Shown here one piece after another: positions 47,090 to 57,314 of a DNA stretch of 64,000 nt. The notes under the pieces are model-generated. The model ran no database searches. It was given only the letters and a program-made list of their open reading frames with translations, and was not told the origin of the DNA. Source of the stretch: Segetibacter sp. (lineage in GTDB: Bacteria > Bacteroidota > Bacteroidia > Chitinophagales > Chitinophagaceae); contig JAQBNO010000161.1 of the NCBI GenBank assembly GCA_028288485.1, positions 1-64,000 on the forward strand, given 5' to 3'. Position 1 is the stretch's first letter. Each line of letters opens with the position of its first letter. The translations under genes were made by a program, and so were the position numbers.

Positions 47090-48019
47090 ATGCCACCATT
47101 AGTTTCCGTTATAATGCCTGCATATAATGCAGAAAACTTTTTAAGCGACTCTATAAATTCTGTATTAGCCCAAACTTTTAGTAACTGGGAGTTAATAATC
47201 ACCGATGACGGTTCTATTGATAATACCAAAGCCGTTATTGAATCTTTTTGTACTAAGGATGTAAGAATAAAATATTTATATCAGGAAAACGGCGGACAGG
47301 GAAAGGCAAGAAACCTGGGGTTGTCAACCAGCAAAGGTAAATATATTGCATTTTTAGATGCGGATGATTTATGGTTGCCGGAGAAACTAGAAGTACAAAT
47401 TAAACAACTGGAAGAAAATAAGGTTGATCTTGTTTTTTCTGATTGTTGGGTGTTCAATAATACCATATCCGATTCTACTCATACATTAGATGCAGCTAAA
47501 GGGATCTTCCAGGGTGATACGGCTTTGGTCTTTTTTTTAGAGAAAAATGGAATACCGACATTAACAGTATTAATTAAAGCGGATGTATTAAATACTATAA
47601 AAGGTTTCAGTGAAAAACGGAGTATTCAAAATGCCGAGGATTATCATTTATGGTTGCGGTTGCTGATAAATGGATATATTTTTTATGGTTCTGAATTGAT
47701 TCTTGCAGGTTATAGAGAGCACTTGCATTCCGCCACTCACACAGATAAATTTGCCATATCAAAAGTGGTTGAAGCGCTAATGGACCTTAAAGACAAGCAT
47801 CGCTCCCATGGCCCGGTTATTAATACTTATTTAAAAAGATGGTTTAAGAAGTATCATTATTTGTCAAATAATTGGGACCTGGTAACATATAAGGACCTGA
47901 TAAAAAGAAATTGCAGCTACACTAATAATTCCCGCTACAACTTTATCTTTCAAATGAGTTTACAGGTGTTCGGGCTAAAAGTTACCAGGAAACTATTGAA
48001 TAGGATTGTCAACGGATGA
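47090..48019 (+). CDS. Glycosyltransferase family 2
   Basis: A 309-residue GT2 with VSVIMPAYNAENFL at the N-terminus, TDDGSIDNT near 43, and DADDLW near 90 as the donor-binding acidic pair. Start ATG 47090 is preferred to the in-frame TTG at 47075. It follows the GT8 gene, as does the GT2 at 54193. Confidence 0.9.
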   Translation: MPPLVSVIMPAYNAENFLSDSINSVLAQTFSNWELIITDDGSIDNTKAVIESFCTKDVRIKYLYQENGGQGKARNLGLSTSKGKYIAFLDADDLWLPEKLEVQIKQLEENKVDLVFSDCWVFNNTISDSTHTLDAAKGIFQGDTALVFFLEKNGIPTLTVLIKADVLNTIKGFSEKRSIQNAEDYHLWLRLLINGYIFYGSELILAGYREHLHSATHTDKFAISKVVEALMDLKDKHRSHGPVINTYLKRWFKKYHYLSNNWDLVTYKDLIKRNCSYTNNSRYNFIFQMSLQVFGLKVTRKLLNRIVNG

Positions 48020-48211
48020 AATTATTGTAATATAATCTTGGCCAGTGGCTGAGCGAACAATTGAAAGTTTATTTGTAGCGAGGTATACCAATCGCAGAAG
48101 GTATAATAGTAAATGAAAAATATATGTTGGTTCTAAATTATAAAAAGGACTTACATAGTTAATTGTAAGAAAAGAAGAGTACCTGAAAATATTCCAATTG
48201 TATATTCCATA

Positions 48212-49066
48212 ATGAATTCTTCAGTTTCTATTATTGTACCATGTTATAACCAGGCTGTGTATTTACCTGATACAATTAAAAGCGTTGTTACACAAAGCTA
48301 TACCGACTGGGAATGCATAATTGTAAATGATGGATCGCCTGATGATACCGAAGAAGTTGTAAAAGAGTTACAAAAGCTGGACAAAAGGATTAAATACATT
48401 AAAAAAGAAAATGGTGGTCTATCAAGTGCAAGAAACGCAGGTATCAAAAAAGCTACAGGAGAGTATATCCAATTTTTGGACGCTGATGACTTAATTGAAA
48501 AGGAAAAAATTTCAGGAGCTGTTTCTGAATATCAGCGATCAGGCGATGATAAATTAATTCTTTACTCAAGTTCAAGGTATTTCGAACACGGCAACAAAGA
48601 GGATTTGCTGGTTCTCGGCAGAAATGATTTTATTTCACATGTTGAATTAAAAAAACTAGACTCTTTATCTACTCAAAACACCCTCTTAAGAAAAAGAAAT
48701 CTTTGTGTTATTTCTGCCCCGGTTTATCCAAAAAAAATTTTCGATTCGGTAGGTTTGTTTGATGAGAATTTAAAAGCTTTGGAGGATTGGGATCTTCATT
48801 TGCGCTGTTCGAATAATGGATTTATATTTCATCATCATTACGTTGATGAAGGAAATACTTTAATTCGCCTTCATAATAATAGCATGATGAGAAATGAAAA
48901 TCATATTCGTGATAATTGGGAGCGGTTTAATGCGAAACATCAAATTTTAAATATTCAACAGGAACCGATTAAGAAAATCGCTAAACAAAAAGAGGTAATT
49001 AAAAGCTTAATTCCACCAATATTATTAAGTGTTTATTCGCGATTAAAAACTTACTTTATTTTTTGA
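48212..49066 (+). CDS. Glycosyltransferase family 2
   Basis: A 284-residue GT2 with VSIIVPCYNQAVYLPDTIKS (positions 5-24), NDGSPDDTEE near 45, and LDADDLIEKEK near 89. Related to the transferases at 47090 and 54193. Sugar specificity unknown. Confidence 0.9.
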   Translation: MNSSVSIIVPCYNQAVYLPDTIKSVVTQSYTDWECIIVNDGSPDDTEEVVKELQKLDKRIKYIKKENGGLSSARNAGIKKATGEYIQFLDADDLIEKEKISGAVSEYQRSGDDKLILYSSSRYFEHGNKEDLLVLGRNDFISHVELKKLDSLSTQNTLLRKRNLCVISAPVYPKKIFDSVGLFDENLKALEDWDLHLRCSNNGFIFHHHYVDEGNTLIRLHNNSMMRNENHIRDNWERFNAKHQILNIQQEPIKKIAKQKEVIKSLIPPILLSVYSRLKTYFIF

Positions 49067-49231
49067 TTTTCAACGATAGAAGTTCCATCTACTTGATAAG
49101 AGAAATAAAGTGTCTGGCTGAGCTACTTTAAATTGGCTAAAGCTTATTACAGATGCTTGCCACTAAATAATACTTGCTGTACCTCCATAAAATGCTTTGT
49201 AAACTACTTGAAAATATGATTTAAATTTTTT

Positions 49232-49969
49232 ATGACAAGAGAATTAGTTATAAGTAAGGAGTTTACAAATATTACCTTGAATATAGATCATATTAACAGT
49301 TTTTATGCCAGAACAAGTTTATTTGATGCTATAAAACTGAATTTACATAAATTCAACGGTGTTTTGCTGGATGTTGGTTGTGGGATAATGCCATATAAGG
49401 AAATAATTCTTGAAGCAAAAAAAGTTCGTTCTTATATAGGGTTAGATTTTGAGGAGGTGATTTATCCAGAGTATGAATTAGGCAAACCTGATCTTTTTTG
49501 GACAGGTGAGACAATACCTCTCGAAGACAATTCGGTTGATACCATCCTGGCTACCGAATATTTTGAACATTGTCCACATCCCGAACGTATAATGAAAGAT
49601 ATGCTTCGTGTTTTAAGACCGGGCGGAATTCTTTTTTTTACTGTTCCTTTTTTATGGAACCTTCATATAGTGCCGTACGACGAATACAGATATACTCCCT
49701 TCTCTCTAAAAAGACATCTTTCGAATGCAAACTTCACGAACATAGAGTTGAGCGCATTAGGAGGAACAGATGCAAGTCTGGCCCAAATGATGGGGATCTG
49801 GTTAAAAGAAAGCACGATGGGTTATAAATATAAGAAGCTGTTATCAATGCTGTTTATACCCATTATGAAGAGATTGATAAAGAGGGACACTAAAGTCAAT
49901 AAGGAGGATCTTTTTCGCGATGGCGTAATGATCACCGGTATTTCAGGGACTGCTTATAAAAGTGTCTAA
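49232..49969 (+). CDS. SAM-dependent methyltransferase
   Basis: A 245-residue class I methyltransferase with LLDVGCGIMPYKE near residue 46, ATEYFEHCPHPER near 109, and VLRPGGILFFTVPF near 129. It probably methylates the glycan and could provide the end modification recognised by Wzt. Confidence 0.88.
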   Translation: MTRELVISKEFTNITLNIDHINSFYARTSLFDAIKLNLHKFNGVLLDVGCGIMPYKEIILEAKKVRSYIGLDFEEVIYPEYELGKPDLFWTGETIPLEDNSVDTILATEYFEHCPHPERIMKDMLRVLRPGGILFFTVPFLWNLHIVPYDEYRYTPFSLKRHLSNANFTNIELSALGGTDASLAQMMGIWLKESTMGYKYKKLLSMLFIPIMKRLIKRDTKVNKEDLFRDGVMITGISGTAYKSV

Positions 49970-50066
49970 CTCAATTAACCTTCGGTGGAGACTTTCTTCT
50001 TTTAAATTTAAAATCTTTATGTCTGCTATTTGTATTAATAATGGTGAAATAGACTGCCAATAAATT

Positions 50067-51140
50067 ATGAAAATACGACCCATAGCTTTTCACCTTCCGC
50101 AATTTCACCCTATACCAGAAAATAATGAATGGTGGGGTAACGGATTTACCGAGTGGACTAACGTTACAAAAGCCAAACCCCTTTTTCAAGGACACTATCA
50201 ACCCCATTTGCCAGCCGATCTTGGATTTTATGATTTAAGACTGGCAGAGACAAGAATAGCTCAGGCAGAACTGGCAAGACAATATGGACTCTACGGATTT
50301 TGTTATTATCATTACTGGTTTAACGGAAAACGACTATTGAACCGTCCTTTGGATGATATGATCACCAGCAGAACACCAGATTTTCCTTTTATGCTTTGTT
50401 GGGCTAACGAAAACTGGACGCGGCGGTGGGACGGCTTAGAGCAGGAAGTTTTGATAAGTCAAACATACTCACACGAAGACGATTTAAGGCACATTCAATT
50501 TCTCTGCAAGAAATTCTTTAGTGATGCCCGCTATATAAGGGTAAATGGCAAACCATTTCTTCTAATTTACCGTCCTGCGCTATTTCCCGATATAAAAAGA
50601 ACACTTTCCATATATCGGGAAGAGGCTTTGAAACAAGGAATTGGCGAGCTATACCTTGGCTATGTTCAGCATTTTTCCTTTAAAAAAGACCCGGCCGAGT
50701 ACGGCTTTGATTGTGCTATAGAGTTTCAACCAGATTTTGACAAATTGCCTATAAAAAGTGCTTCTTTTGCCGCCCGGGTTAAAAATAAATTAGGTATTCA
50801 AGCGTCTCCTTTTATTGAAAACACGATAGTGTCTTATCCTGAATTTGTAGATAGAATGATAGCAAAACCTAAGAATGAAAAAACGACTTTTCCCGGTATA
50901 ACACCCGGCTGGGACAATTCTGCTCGTAGACAAAAGGGTGCGACAATTTTTATTGATTCTGATCCCGTTCATTATGAGCGTTGGCTTAAATCAATAAAAG
51001 AAAAATATAAAGGAGAAGAGACCTTTCTTTTTATTAATGCCTGGAATGAATGGGCAGAAGGCAGCCATCTTGAACCTTGCCAAAAATGGGGGAAACATTA
51101 TTTAGAAATAACAGCTAAGACATTAAACGAACTGTTATAG
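50067..51140 (+). CDS. WbsX-like protein (GH99-like)
   Basis: A 357-residue protein with the WbsX/GH99-like signature FHLPQFHPIPENNEWWGNGF (positions 8-27), then GHYQPHLPADLGFYD, LLIYRPA, and INAWNEWAEGSHLEP near the end. The family is common in O-antigen and capsule loci; it is annotated as a transferase but looks like a glycoside hydrolase of clan GH-A type. The catalytic role is unsettled. Confidence 0.9.
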   Translation: MKIRPIAFHLPQFHPIPENNEWWGNGFTEWTNVTKAKPLFQGHYQPHLPADLGFYDLRLAETRIAQAELARQYGLYGFCYYHYWFNGKRLLNRPLDDMITSRTPDFPFMLCWANENWTRRWDGLEQEVLISQTYSHEDDLRHIQFLCKKFFSDARYIRVNGKPFLLIYRPALFPDIKRTLSIYREEALKQGIGELYLGYVQHFSFKKDPAEYGFDCAIEFQPDFDKLPIKSASFAARVKNKLGIQASPFIENTIVSYPEFVDRMIAKPKNEKTTFPGITPGWDNSARRQKGATIFIDSDPVHYERWLKSIKEKYKGEETFLFINAWNEWAEGSHLEPCQKWGKHYLEITAKTLNELL

Positions 51141-51219
51141 TTACGAATACGGCACTATTATAGGTTCTATCAATTGGATTGAAATAATTACGATAAAATT
51201 CTAATTTATTCAGAAGCAC

Positions 51220-52071
51220 ATGAGCCGATCACTAAAGAAAGTATTAAAAAAAGTAATTCCACTATCGATCCGACAGGCTTTGAAAAAAAAGTCGTTTTTG
51301 ATTTCCACACAAGACATTAGAGAAACATTAAGCCTTGCAGAAAATTCAGACACGCGCGATATATTGCAAAAGGTTAACCGAAGAGTTAACGTAAACGATA
51401 ACATGTATGATGCAGCGGGCGGAGCACAATATTTAGGAATTGGATTATCTGCGTTGAAGTACATCGAAATTGCAATTGCTGAAATGAATGTAAAACCAAT
51501 CCAAAAGATTCTTGATCTGCCATGCGGATACGGCAGAGTCCTTAGAATTTTAACTCGACGCTTCCCTGACTGCCAATTCACAGCTTGCGATACTGAACGG
51601 GAAGCTGTAGATTTCTGTTCTAAAGAATTTGGCGCTAAGCCTTTATATTCCCAAACTAATCTTAAAGAATTTAATGTAGGCGAGCAATATGACCTCATTT
51701 GGTGCGGCTCCCTTGCAACCCATCTTGATAAGGAGGGAACTATAGAATTATTGCGTTTTTTCAATCGCCACCTGGCTAGTGGAGGATTACTTGTTTTTAC
51801 TATGCATGGACAATTCTCGCTTGGAAAACTTAGAACAGGTGAATTTGATTACGGATTGCCACCGGAAAGTGTGGCCAAGATTATAAAAGACACCGAAACA
51901 ACCGGATATGGCTATGCCGACTATCCTGATACTACCGGGTATGGCATTTCAGTTGCTTCAACTGATTGGATTAATGCCCGCTTACACGAAATAGATAAGT
52001 GGAAGGACTATCGTTTTTACTCAACCGCCTGGGCCAACAATCATGATATTTATGCGTTGGTAAAAGAATAG
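51220..52071 (+). CDS. SAM-dependent methyltransferase
   Basis: A 283-residue protein with a basic N-terminal stretch and methyltransferase motif I LDLPCGYGRVLR near 97, then a WCGSLATHL motif near 165. Related to cyclopropane/UbiE-type class I methyltransferases in glycan clusters. Confidence 0.85.
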   Translation: MSRSLKKVLKKVIPLSIRQALKKKSFLISTQDIRETLSLAENSDTRDILQKVNRRVNVNDNMYDAAGGAQYLGIGLSALKYIEIAIAEMNVKPIQKILDLPCGYGRVLRILTRRFPDCQFTACDTEREAVDFCSKEFGAKPLYSQTNLKEFNVGEQYDLIWCGSLATHLDKEGTIELLRFFNRHLASGGLLVFTMHGQFSLGKLRTGEFDYGLPPESVAKIIKDTETTGYGYADYPDTTGYGISVASTDWINARLHEIDKWKDYRFYSTAWANNHDIYALVKE

Positions 52072-52183
52072 AACCTTTTCGAAAACTACCAAAAGTATTT
52101 ATTGATATCTTGTAAATGATCAATAAGATTAATAACACTACCAGGGTTCTTTAAAATAAAATTTTTTCCTGCTGAAAATTACA

Positions 52184-53101
52184 ATGCCTTTCGTTTCCGT
52201 AATCATTCCAAATTATAACCATGCACCTTTTTTGAGACAACGTATTGACTCCGTTCTAGGTCAAAACTGGCAAGACTTTGAGGTTATTATTTTAGATGAT
52301 TGTTCTACAGATTACAGCAGGGAAGTTATTGAAAGCTACAGAGGCAATCCAAAAATAAAAAGCATAATTTATAATAACCAAAACAGTGGAAGTCCATTTA
52401 AGCAATGGCAAAAGGGGATTGAACTATCAGAAGGAAAATTAATCTGGATTGCAGAAAGCGATGATTATGCAAATGAAGCTTTGCTCAATACACTTGTACA
52501 ACCCTTTATACATGAACCGCTTTTAATTTTGTCTTATTGCCAATCGGTAATTGTTGATGAAAGTAGCAAACCGGTTAGGTTACTTGATTGGGCCGATGCG
52601 CTGGATGAGTTGAAGTGGAAGCAAGATTATATAGAATCTACATCAGTGGAACTTGAAAATTATTTGAGCTTTAGAAACACCATCCCCAATGCAAGTGCAG
52701 TTTTATTTCGGAAGCCTTCAAATGTTCTTTTGCTTGAAGAGTCTACCAAAATGAAAATGTTAGGAGATTGGCTGTTTTGGAGGAAGTTACTCAGCCAGGA
52801 AGGGAAAGTAGCCTTTTTTTGTGCTCCTCTTAATTTTTTTCGATTACATTCTCAAACAACAAGAAATGCAACTACTAAGGAAAAGGAACTAACCCGTATG
52901 AAGGAATACAGGCGGTTAATTATTCCGAGGTATTTAAATATTTACGACAAACGCTATGATTGGATGATACATGAATGGTTCGCGAATAGAAGAGTGCTTA
53001 AGAACACCAACAATTATTTCGTGCCTGATCTACCATTCATTCTAATTATAAGATTTTTTTTAATTGGTGCCGCAAAAATTTCGGGAAAGTTTTTTAGGTA
53101 A
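52184..53101 (+). CDS. Glycosyltransferase family 2
   Basis: A 305-residue GT2 with VSVIIPNYNHAPFLRQRID near the N-terminus, DDCSTDYSRE near 38, and AESDDYANE near 92. The C-terminal end has one hydrophobic stretch that could lie on the membrane. Confidence 0.9.
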   Translation: MPFVSVIIPNYNHAPFLRQRIDSVLGQNWQDFEVIILDDCSTDYSREVIESYRGNPKIKSIIYNNQNSGSPFKQWQKGIELSEGKLIWIAESDDYANEALLNTLVQPFIHEPLLILSYCQSVIVDESSKPVRLLDWADALDELKWKQDYIESTSVELENYLSFRNTIPNASAVLFRKPSNVLLLEESTKMKMLGDWLFWRKLLSQEGKVAFFCAPLNFFRLHSQTTRNATTKEKELTRMKEYRRLIIPRYLNIYDKRYDWMIHEWFANRRVLKNTNNYFVPDLPFILIIRFFLIGAAKISGKFFR

Positions 53102-53181
53102 GAGCTGGTAGAGGAAGTTCCCGGATTTATAGAAACTGTTCTGCCTGTAAGATTAATAACCGTAGTCCTGTAAGAAAGAGT

Positions 53182-54144
53182 ATGTCAGATTTGATTAATA
53201 AAGGTTCAATAGATTATTTACATATTGCCCTGGGATTCGACGAAAATTACATTGTGCCCATATACGCCCTCCTGACTTCTATCTTTCATAATAACAGGGA
53301 CAGCGCTATTATGTTTCATGTAATTGCAACAGGTCTTAACGAAACAGAAAAGGAAAAAATAAAACAGTATATAAGAAGAAATAATGCCGAAATATCTTAC
53401 TATACCATAAATGAAGAGGAAGTAAGAAAGATTGTTTATATACCTGCCAATACTCATTTTACCATTGCTACCTATTACCGCCTGTTTTTCCCTTCACTAA
53501 TTCCGTCAGATATAAGAAAGCTATTGTATATTGATAGTGATGCGATAGTTATAGGAAATCTTCAGGAGTTATACAATACCGATATTGGAAATGCCCCAAT
53601 AGGTGCTGCGACTGACTCCGGCCCTCATCCGGGCGAATTCTTAGGCATCAAGGGCAAAGAGAACTATTTTAATGCAGGCGTGCTTTTAATAGATATCAGG
53701 AACTGGAAAGAACAAATGGTTACAGAAAATGCTTTGCAATTTCTCGCCGACTACCCCGAGAAAATAAAGTATGTTGACCAGGATGCCCTGAACGCTACAT
53801 TAATAAATAAATGGTTTAAACTCGACAATAAGTATAACCTTACCTGGTTCGACGTTTCTCTTCAGGTTCCAAAAAGCGAGTTAACGAAGGATAAGGTTAT
53901 TATTCATTACACCACGCCTAATAAACCGTGGCATTGTTTAGCCAGGAATAAATTAAGGTCCTTTTATCATCATTATTTAAAGTTGTCGCCTAAGTGCGGA
54001 GAAAAAAAGTATACTGATTTTAGCTTCAATTTTAAGAACCTTTATGTTTTTGCACGAATAAGAATGAAAGAGTTTTATTTCGATCATAGAATAGACAAAG
54101 TTATTCCTATTAAAAAGTGGATGAGTCCATCTGAAGTATATTAA
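53182..54144 (+). CDS. Glycosyltransferase family 8 (paralogue 2)
   Basis: A 320-residue GT8 with DxD motif YIDSDAIVIG, YFNAGVLLIDI and IIHYTTPNKPW. It is a clear paralogue of the gene at 46050; both end with the same KEFYFDHRIDK region. The acidic motif differs slightly (DSD here, DPD there), which may reflect a change of donor. Confidence 0.92.
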   Translation: MSDLINKGSIDYLHIALGFDENYIVPIYALLTSIFHNNRDSAIMFHVIATGLNETEKEKIKQYIRRNNAEISYYTINEEEVRKIVYIPANTHFTIATYYRLFFPSLIPSDIRKLLYIDSDAIVIGNLQELYNTDIGNAPIGAATDSGPHPGEFLGIKGKENYFNAGVLLIDIRNWKEQMVTENALQFLADYPEKIKYVDQDALNATLINKWFKLDNKYNLTWFDVSLQVPKSELTKDKVIIHYTTPNKPWHCLARNKLRSFYHHYLKLSPKCGEKKYTDFSFNFKNLYVFARIRMKEFYFDHRIDKVIPIKKWMSPSEVY

Positions 54145-54192
54145 AAATTTAAAAAACCGGTCTCATTTCTTCCCGGCAGCATTTCAAATCTT

Positions 54193-55200
54193 ATGTTTTC
54201 AAGCCCCCTAGTTTCCATTATTATTCCTTGTTATAATTATGGAAAATTCCTTGGTGAAGCTTTGGATAGTATTCAAAGTCAAACATACGACCAATGGGAA
54301 TGCATTATTGTAAACGATGGATCAACTGATAATACAGAAGAAGTTGCATTAAGGTACGTTAATAAGGACAAACGGTTTAGCTACTTCTTCCATGAAAACA
54401 GTGGTCATTCTGCCACAAGAAACAGGGCGGTAGAGCTTTCAAGGGGTGAATACATTCAGTTTTTAGACGCGGATGATATGCTTCAACCAAACAAGCTGAA
54501 GTTACAGGTTGCTTTATTGGAAGAAAACAGGGGTATTGGATTAATCTACAGTGACGTGCTAAGTTTTGAAAGTGACGACATCAACGATAGAAAGTTTACT
54601 CTTTTTCATCAACCGGAGCATTTTCCACCCTCGGGTAATGGGGACGACTTAATTAAGGCTATTATGATTGATAATCTTTTTTTACCTGGTTGCGTGCTTA
54701 TGCGAAAGCAGATGTATGACGACGCAGGAGGTAACTGGAAAAAATTCTATGGTTTTGAAGATTGGGAATTTTGGTTTCGAACAGCTTATACTCATTGGCA
54801 GTTCTACCACGATGCACGGGAAGGAACGAGGTTATTAAGAAGACATCATAACAACAACACTTCATTCAACGGTTCTAAAATGTGGGCGGTAAAACGACAA
54901 GTAAGAAAAGAAATATTAGACGTTTTTACCAGCATGCACACACAAGGTAAATTGAACTTCAGCACTGCTTTTATTGCTGAAATTATTAAAGAACATAAGA
55001 AGCGGCTTGCAATTGAAAGTGTGGTTTATCATTTTGTATACGGTAATATTATAGGAGGTATAAGTGGAGTTATAGCTCATGCCCTGATTACAAAGAGACC
55101 TTTTTTTGCATTATATGATGCGGCTCACTTTTTAAAAGAACGTATCAAAGTAAAAAGGAAACTGGCAGCGCGGGCTGAACAACGTCGAGTGGAAGATTAG
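54193..55200 (+). CDS. Glycosyltransferase family 2
   Basis: A 335-residue GT2 with VSIIIPCYNYGKFLGEALDS, NDGSTDNTEE and LDADDMLQPNK. It is close to the GT2 at 48212 and follows the second GT8 paralogue. The C-terminal 100 residues contain a hydrophobic helix and a basic tail. Confidence 0.9.
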   Translation: MFSSPLVSIIIPCYNYGKFLGEALDSIQSQTYDQWECIIVNDGSTDNTEEVALRYVNKDKRFSYFFHENSGHSATRNRAVELSRGEYIQFLDADDMLQPNKLKLQVALLEENRGIGLIYSDVLSFESDDINDRKFTLFHQPEHFPPSGNGDDLIKAIMIDNLFLPGCVLMRKQMYDDAGGNWKKFYGFEDWEFWFRTAYTHWQFYHDAREGTRLLRRHHNNNTSFNGSKMWAVKRQVRKEILDVFTSMHTQGKLNFSTAFIAEIIKEHKKRLAIESVVYHFVYGNIIGGISGVIAHALITKRPFFALYDAAHFLKERIKVKRKLAARAEQRRVED

Positions 55201-55302
55201 GTAGAAAAGCACCGTAAAAGCAGGTCTGCATAAGCTTTCAAAATATCACTTCACACGAATTTTTAATAGACATAGAGTTATAAATTTACAATTTCTCCCT
55301 TT

Positions 55303-56073
55303 ATGAAAGTAGTATTACTGGCTGGCGGTCTTGGCACCCGGCTCTCTGAAGAAACATCTTTGAGGCCGAAGCCAATGGTAGAAATTGGAACAAAGCCGGT
55401 TATCTGGCATATAATGAAATTGTATTCTTACTACGGCTTTAATGATTTTATTATCTGTCTTGGCTATAAAGGGTATATGATAAAAGAGTATTTCGCAAAT
55501 TACTACTTGCACCAGTCTGATGTTACGGTTAATCTTTCTGATAATACTATTAAAACGCATGCAAGTTTTGCCGAACCCTGGACTGTTACGTTAGTGGATA
55601 CAGGTGTGGAGTCAATGACTGGCGGAAGGATAAAAAGAATTCAGAAATATACGGATGGCGAACCTTTTTTGTTGACCTATGGCGACGGGGTTAGTGACGT
55701 AAATGTTCCGGAACTGGTAAACCATCATAAGAAACATGGCAAGCTTATTACAGTTACAGCAGTGCAGCCAATGGGTAAGTTCGGAGCTTTAGGGCTTTCT
55801 GAAGAAAATACGGTAAGCTCTTTTATTGAGAAGCCGAAAGGTGATGGAGCATGGAGTAACGGCGGTTTTTTTGTATGTGAACCGGGGGTGTTTGATTATA
55901 TTGATGGGGACAATATTATATGGGAGAGAGAACCCCTTGAACGAATTACAGCCATAGGGGAAATGACGGCGTACAAACATCATGGTTTTTGGAAGCCCAT
56001 GGATACATTAAGAGATAAGCAGGAATTAGACTTAGAATGGAATAGCGGCAACCCAAGATGGAAAATCTGGTAG
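55303..56073 (+). CDS. rfbF: Glucose-1-phosphate cytidylyltransferase
   Basis: A 256-residue enzyme making CDP-glucose, the first step to CDP-3,6-dideoxyhexoses. Nucleotide-binding LAGGLGTRLSEETSLRPKPM is at residues 6-25, with TYGDGVSDVNV near 126 for metal and sugar phosphate. A degraded second copy lies at 34021. The gene starts the CDP-sugar module. Confidence 0.95.
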   Translation: MKVVLLAGGLGTRLSEETSLRPKPMVEIGTKPVIWHIMKLYSYYGFNDFIICLGYKGYMIKEYFANYYLHQSDVTVNLSDNTIKTHASFAEPWTVTLVDTGVESMTGGRIKRIQKYTDGEPFLLTYGDGVSDVNVPELVNHHKKHGKLITVTAVQPMGKFGALGLSEENTVSSFIEKPKGDGAWSNGGFFVCEPGVFDYIDGDNIIWEREPLERITAIGEMTAYKHHGFWKPMDTLRDKQELDLEWNSGNPRWKIW

Positions 56074-56136
56074 TTACCCCCAACCCACGATGCCGCCTAA
56101 TTCGGCACCAGGTTGTTTCGTTGAATTTTTTTTAAA

Positions 56137-56164
56137 AGTACAAGAGTGCGACGCAACGGATGCC
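56137..56164 (-). repeat. Dispersed repeat, GTTGCGTCGCA variant
   Basis: Plus strand GTACAAGAGTGCGACGCAAC then GGATGCCG. It is bracketed by inverted 8-mers ATTCGGCA (56100-56107) and TGCCGAAT (56161-56168), so it can lie in a hairpin loop. Confidence 0.85.
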
Positions 56165-56243
56165 GAATAGTAGTAATTCAGCCTGGCTCAAAAGAAAAGA
56201 TAGAAGTATCATTTGATCGGAATATTAAAATAGGCTTCAACAC

Positions 56244-57314
56244 ATGGATAAACATTTTAAACGGGACGCGTTAACGATAATTGAAAATCTGGAAGCAAAG
56301 AATCAAAGCTTTGCAGGTAAAAAGATTTTATTAACCGGCGCCGCCGGCTTCTTAGGTTCTCAGTTTATTCATTACTTTTTAACACTGAACGATACCGGGA
56401 ATTTAAACGAGCCTTGCACGGTTTATTGCCTGGATAATTTTATGAGAGGAATACCGGATTGGCTGTCGGAGCTGGAACAACGGGAAGATTTGGAAGTTAT
56501 AAAAAGTGATATTGTCAAAGAAAAATCTTTTCCTGTTTGTAACTATATTATTCATGCGGCTTCTATTGCTTCCCCGATTTATTACAGGCTTTTCCCGATT
56601 GAAACGATGGATGCCAATGTAATTGGTTTAAGAAATTTACTTGAGTTTGCCAGGGAAAACCCGTGCGATAGTTTTCTTTTCTTTTCAACCAGCGAGATCT
56701 ATGGCGATCCTCAACCTGAATATATTCCAACTCCTGAAACCTACAGGGGTAATGTAAGTTGTACCGGGCCGAGAGCTTGTTACGACGAATCAAAAAGGTA
56801 CGGCGAAACCCTTTGTATTAACTTTTGGCAGCAACATAAAATTCCTGTAAAGATTGCCCGTCCGTTTAATAATTATGGACCCGGGTTAAAGATTACAGAT
56901 AAAAGGGTTTTACCAGATTTCTTCACAGATGTTTTAAACGACAGAGATATTCACCTTTTATCTGACGGAAAAGCGACCCGCACCTTTTGTTACATTTCCG
57001 ACGCTATAACCGGTTATCTTCTTATTATGTTATCCGATCTCAACGGAGAACCTTTTAATATTGGTACAGAAACGCCGGAAATATCTATGGTTGACCTGGC
57101 AAAGAAAGTTATTGAAGTATCTGGCAAAGGTTTGAACGTTACATTTCAAAAAAGTGAAGACAAAGAGTATTTGACCGATAATCCGCAGAGGCGCTGCCCC
57201 ATTATTGAAAAAGCAAGAAACTTTTTAGGTTATAATCCTAACATTTCGTTGGAAGAAGGATTGAAAAGAACTTACGAATATTATTTAGACCACTCACAAG
57301 CAATCGAAGCGTAA
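56244..57314 (+). CDS. UDP-glucuronate decarboxylase-like SDR (UXS)
   Basis: A 356-residue extended SDR with an N-terminal helix before the NAD-binding TGAAGFLGSQ near 32. The HAASIASPIYYRLFPIET segment and FFSTSEIYGDPQPE resemble UDP-xylose synthases, and the active site is YDESK. It is followed with no gap by Ugd, which makes its substrate UDP-glucuronate. CDP-glucose 4,6-dehydratase is the alternative; the RfbG-type motifs are not evident. Confidence 0.78.
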   Translation: MDKHFKRDALTIIENLEAKNQSFAGKKILLTGAAGFLGSQFIHYFLTLNDTGNLNEPCTVYCLDNFMRGIPDWLSELEQREDLEVIKSDIVKEKSFPVCNYIIHAASIASPIYYRLFPIETMDANVIGLRNLLEFARENPCDSFLFFSTSEIYGDPQPEYIPTPETYRGNVSCTGPRACYDESKRYGETLCINFWQQHKIPVKIARPFNNYGPGLKITDKRVLPDFFTDVLNDRDIHLLSDGKATRTFCYISDAITGYLLIMLSDLNGEPFNIGTETPEISMVDLAKKVIEVSGKGLNVTFQKSEDKEYLTDNPQRRCPIIEKARNFLGYNPNISLEEGLKRTYEYYLDHSQAIEA

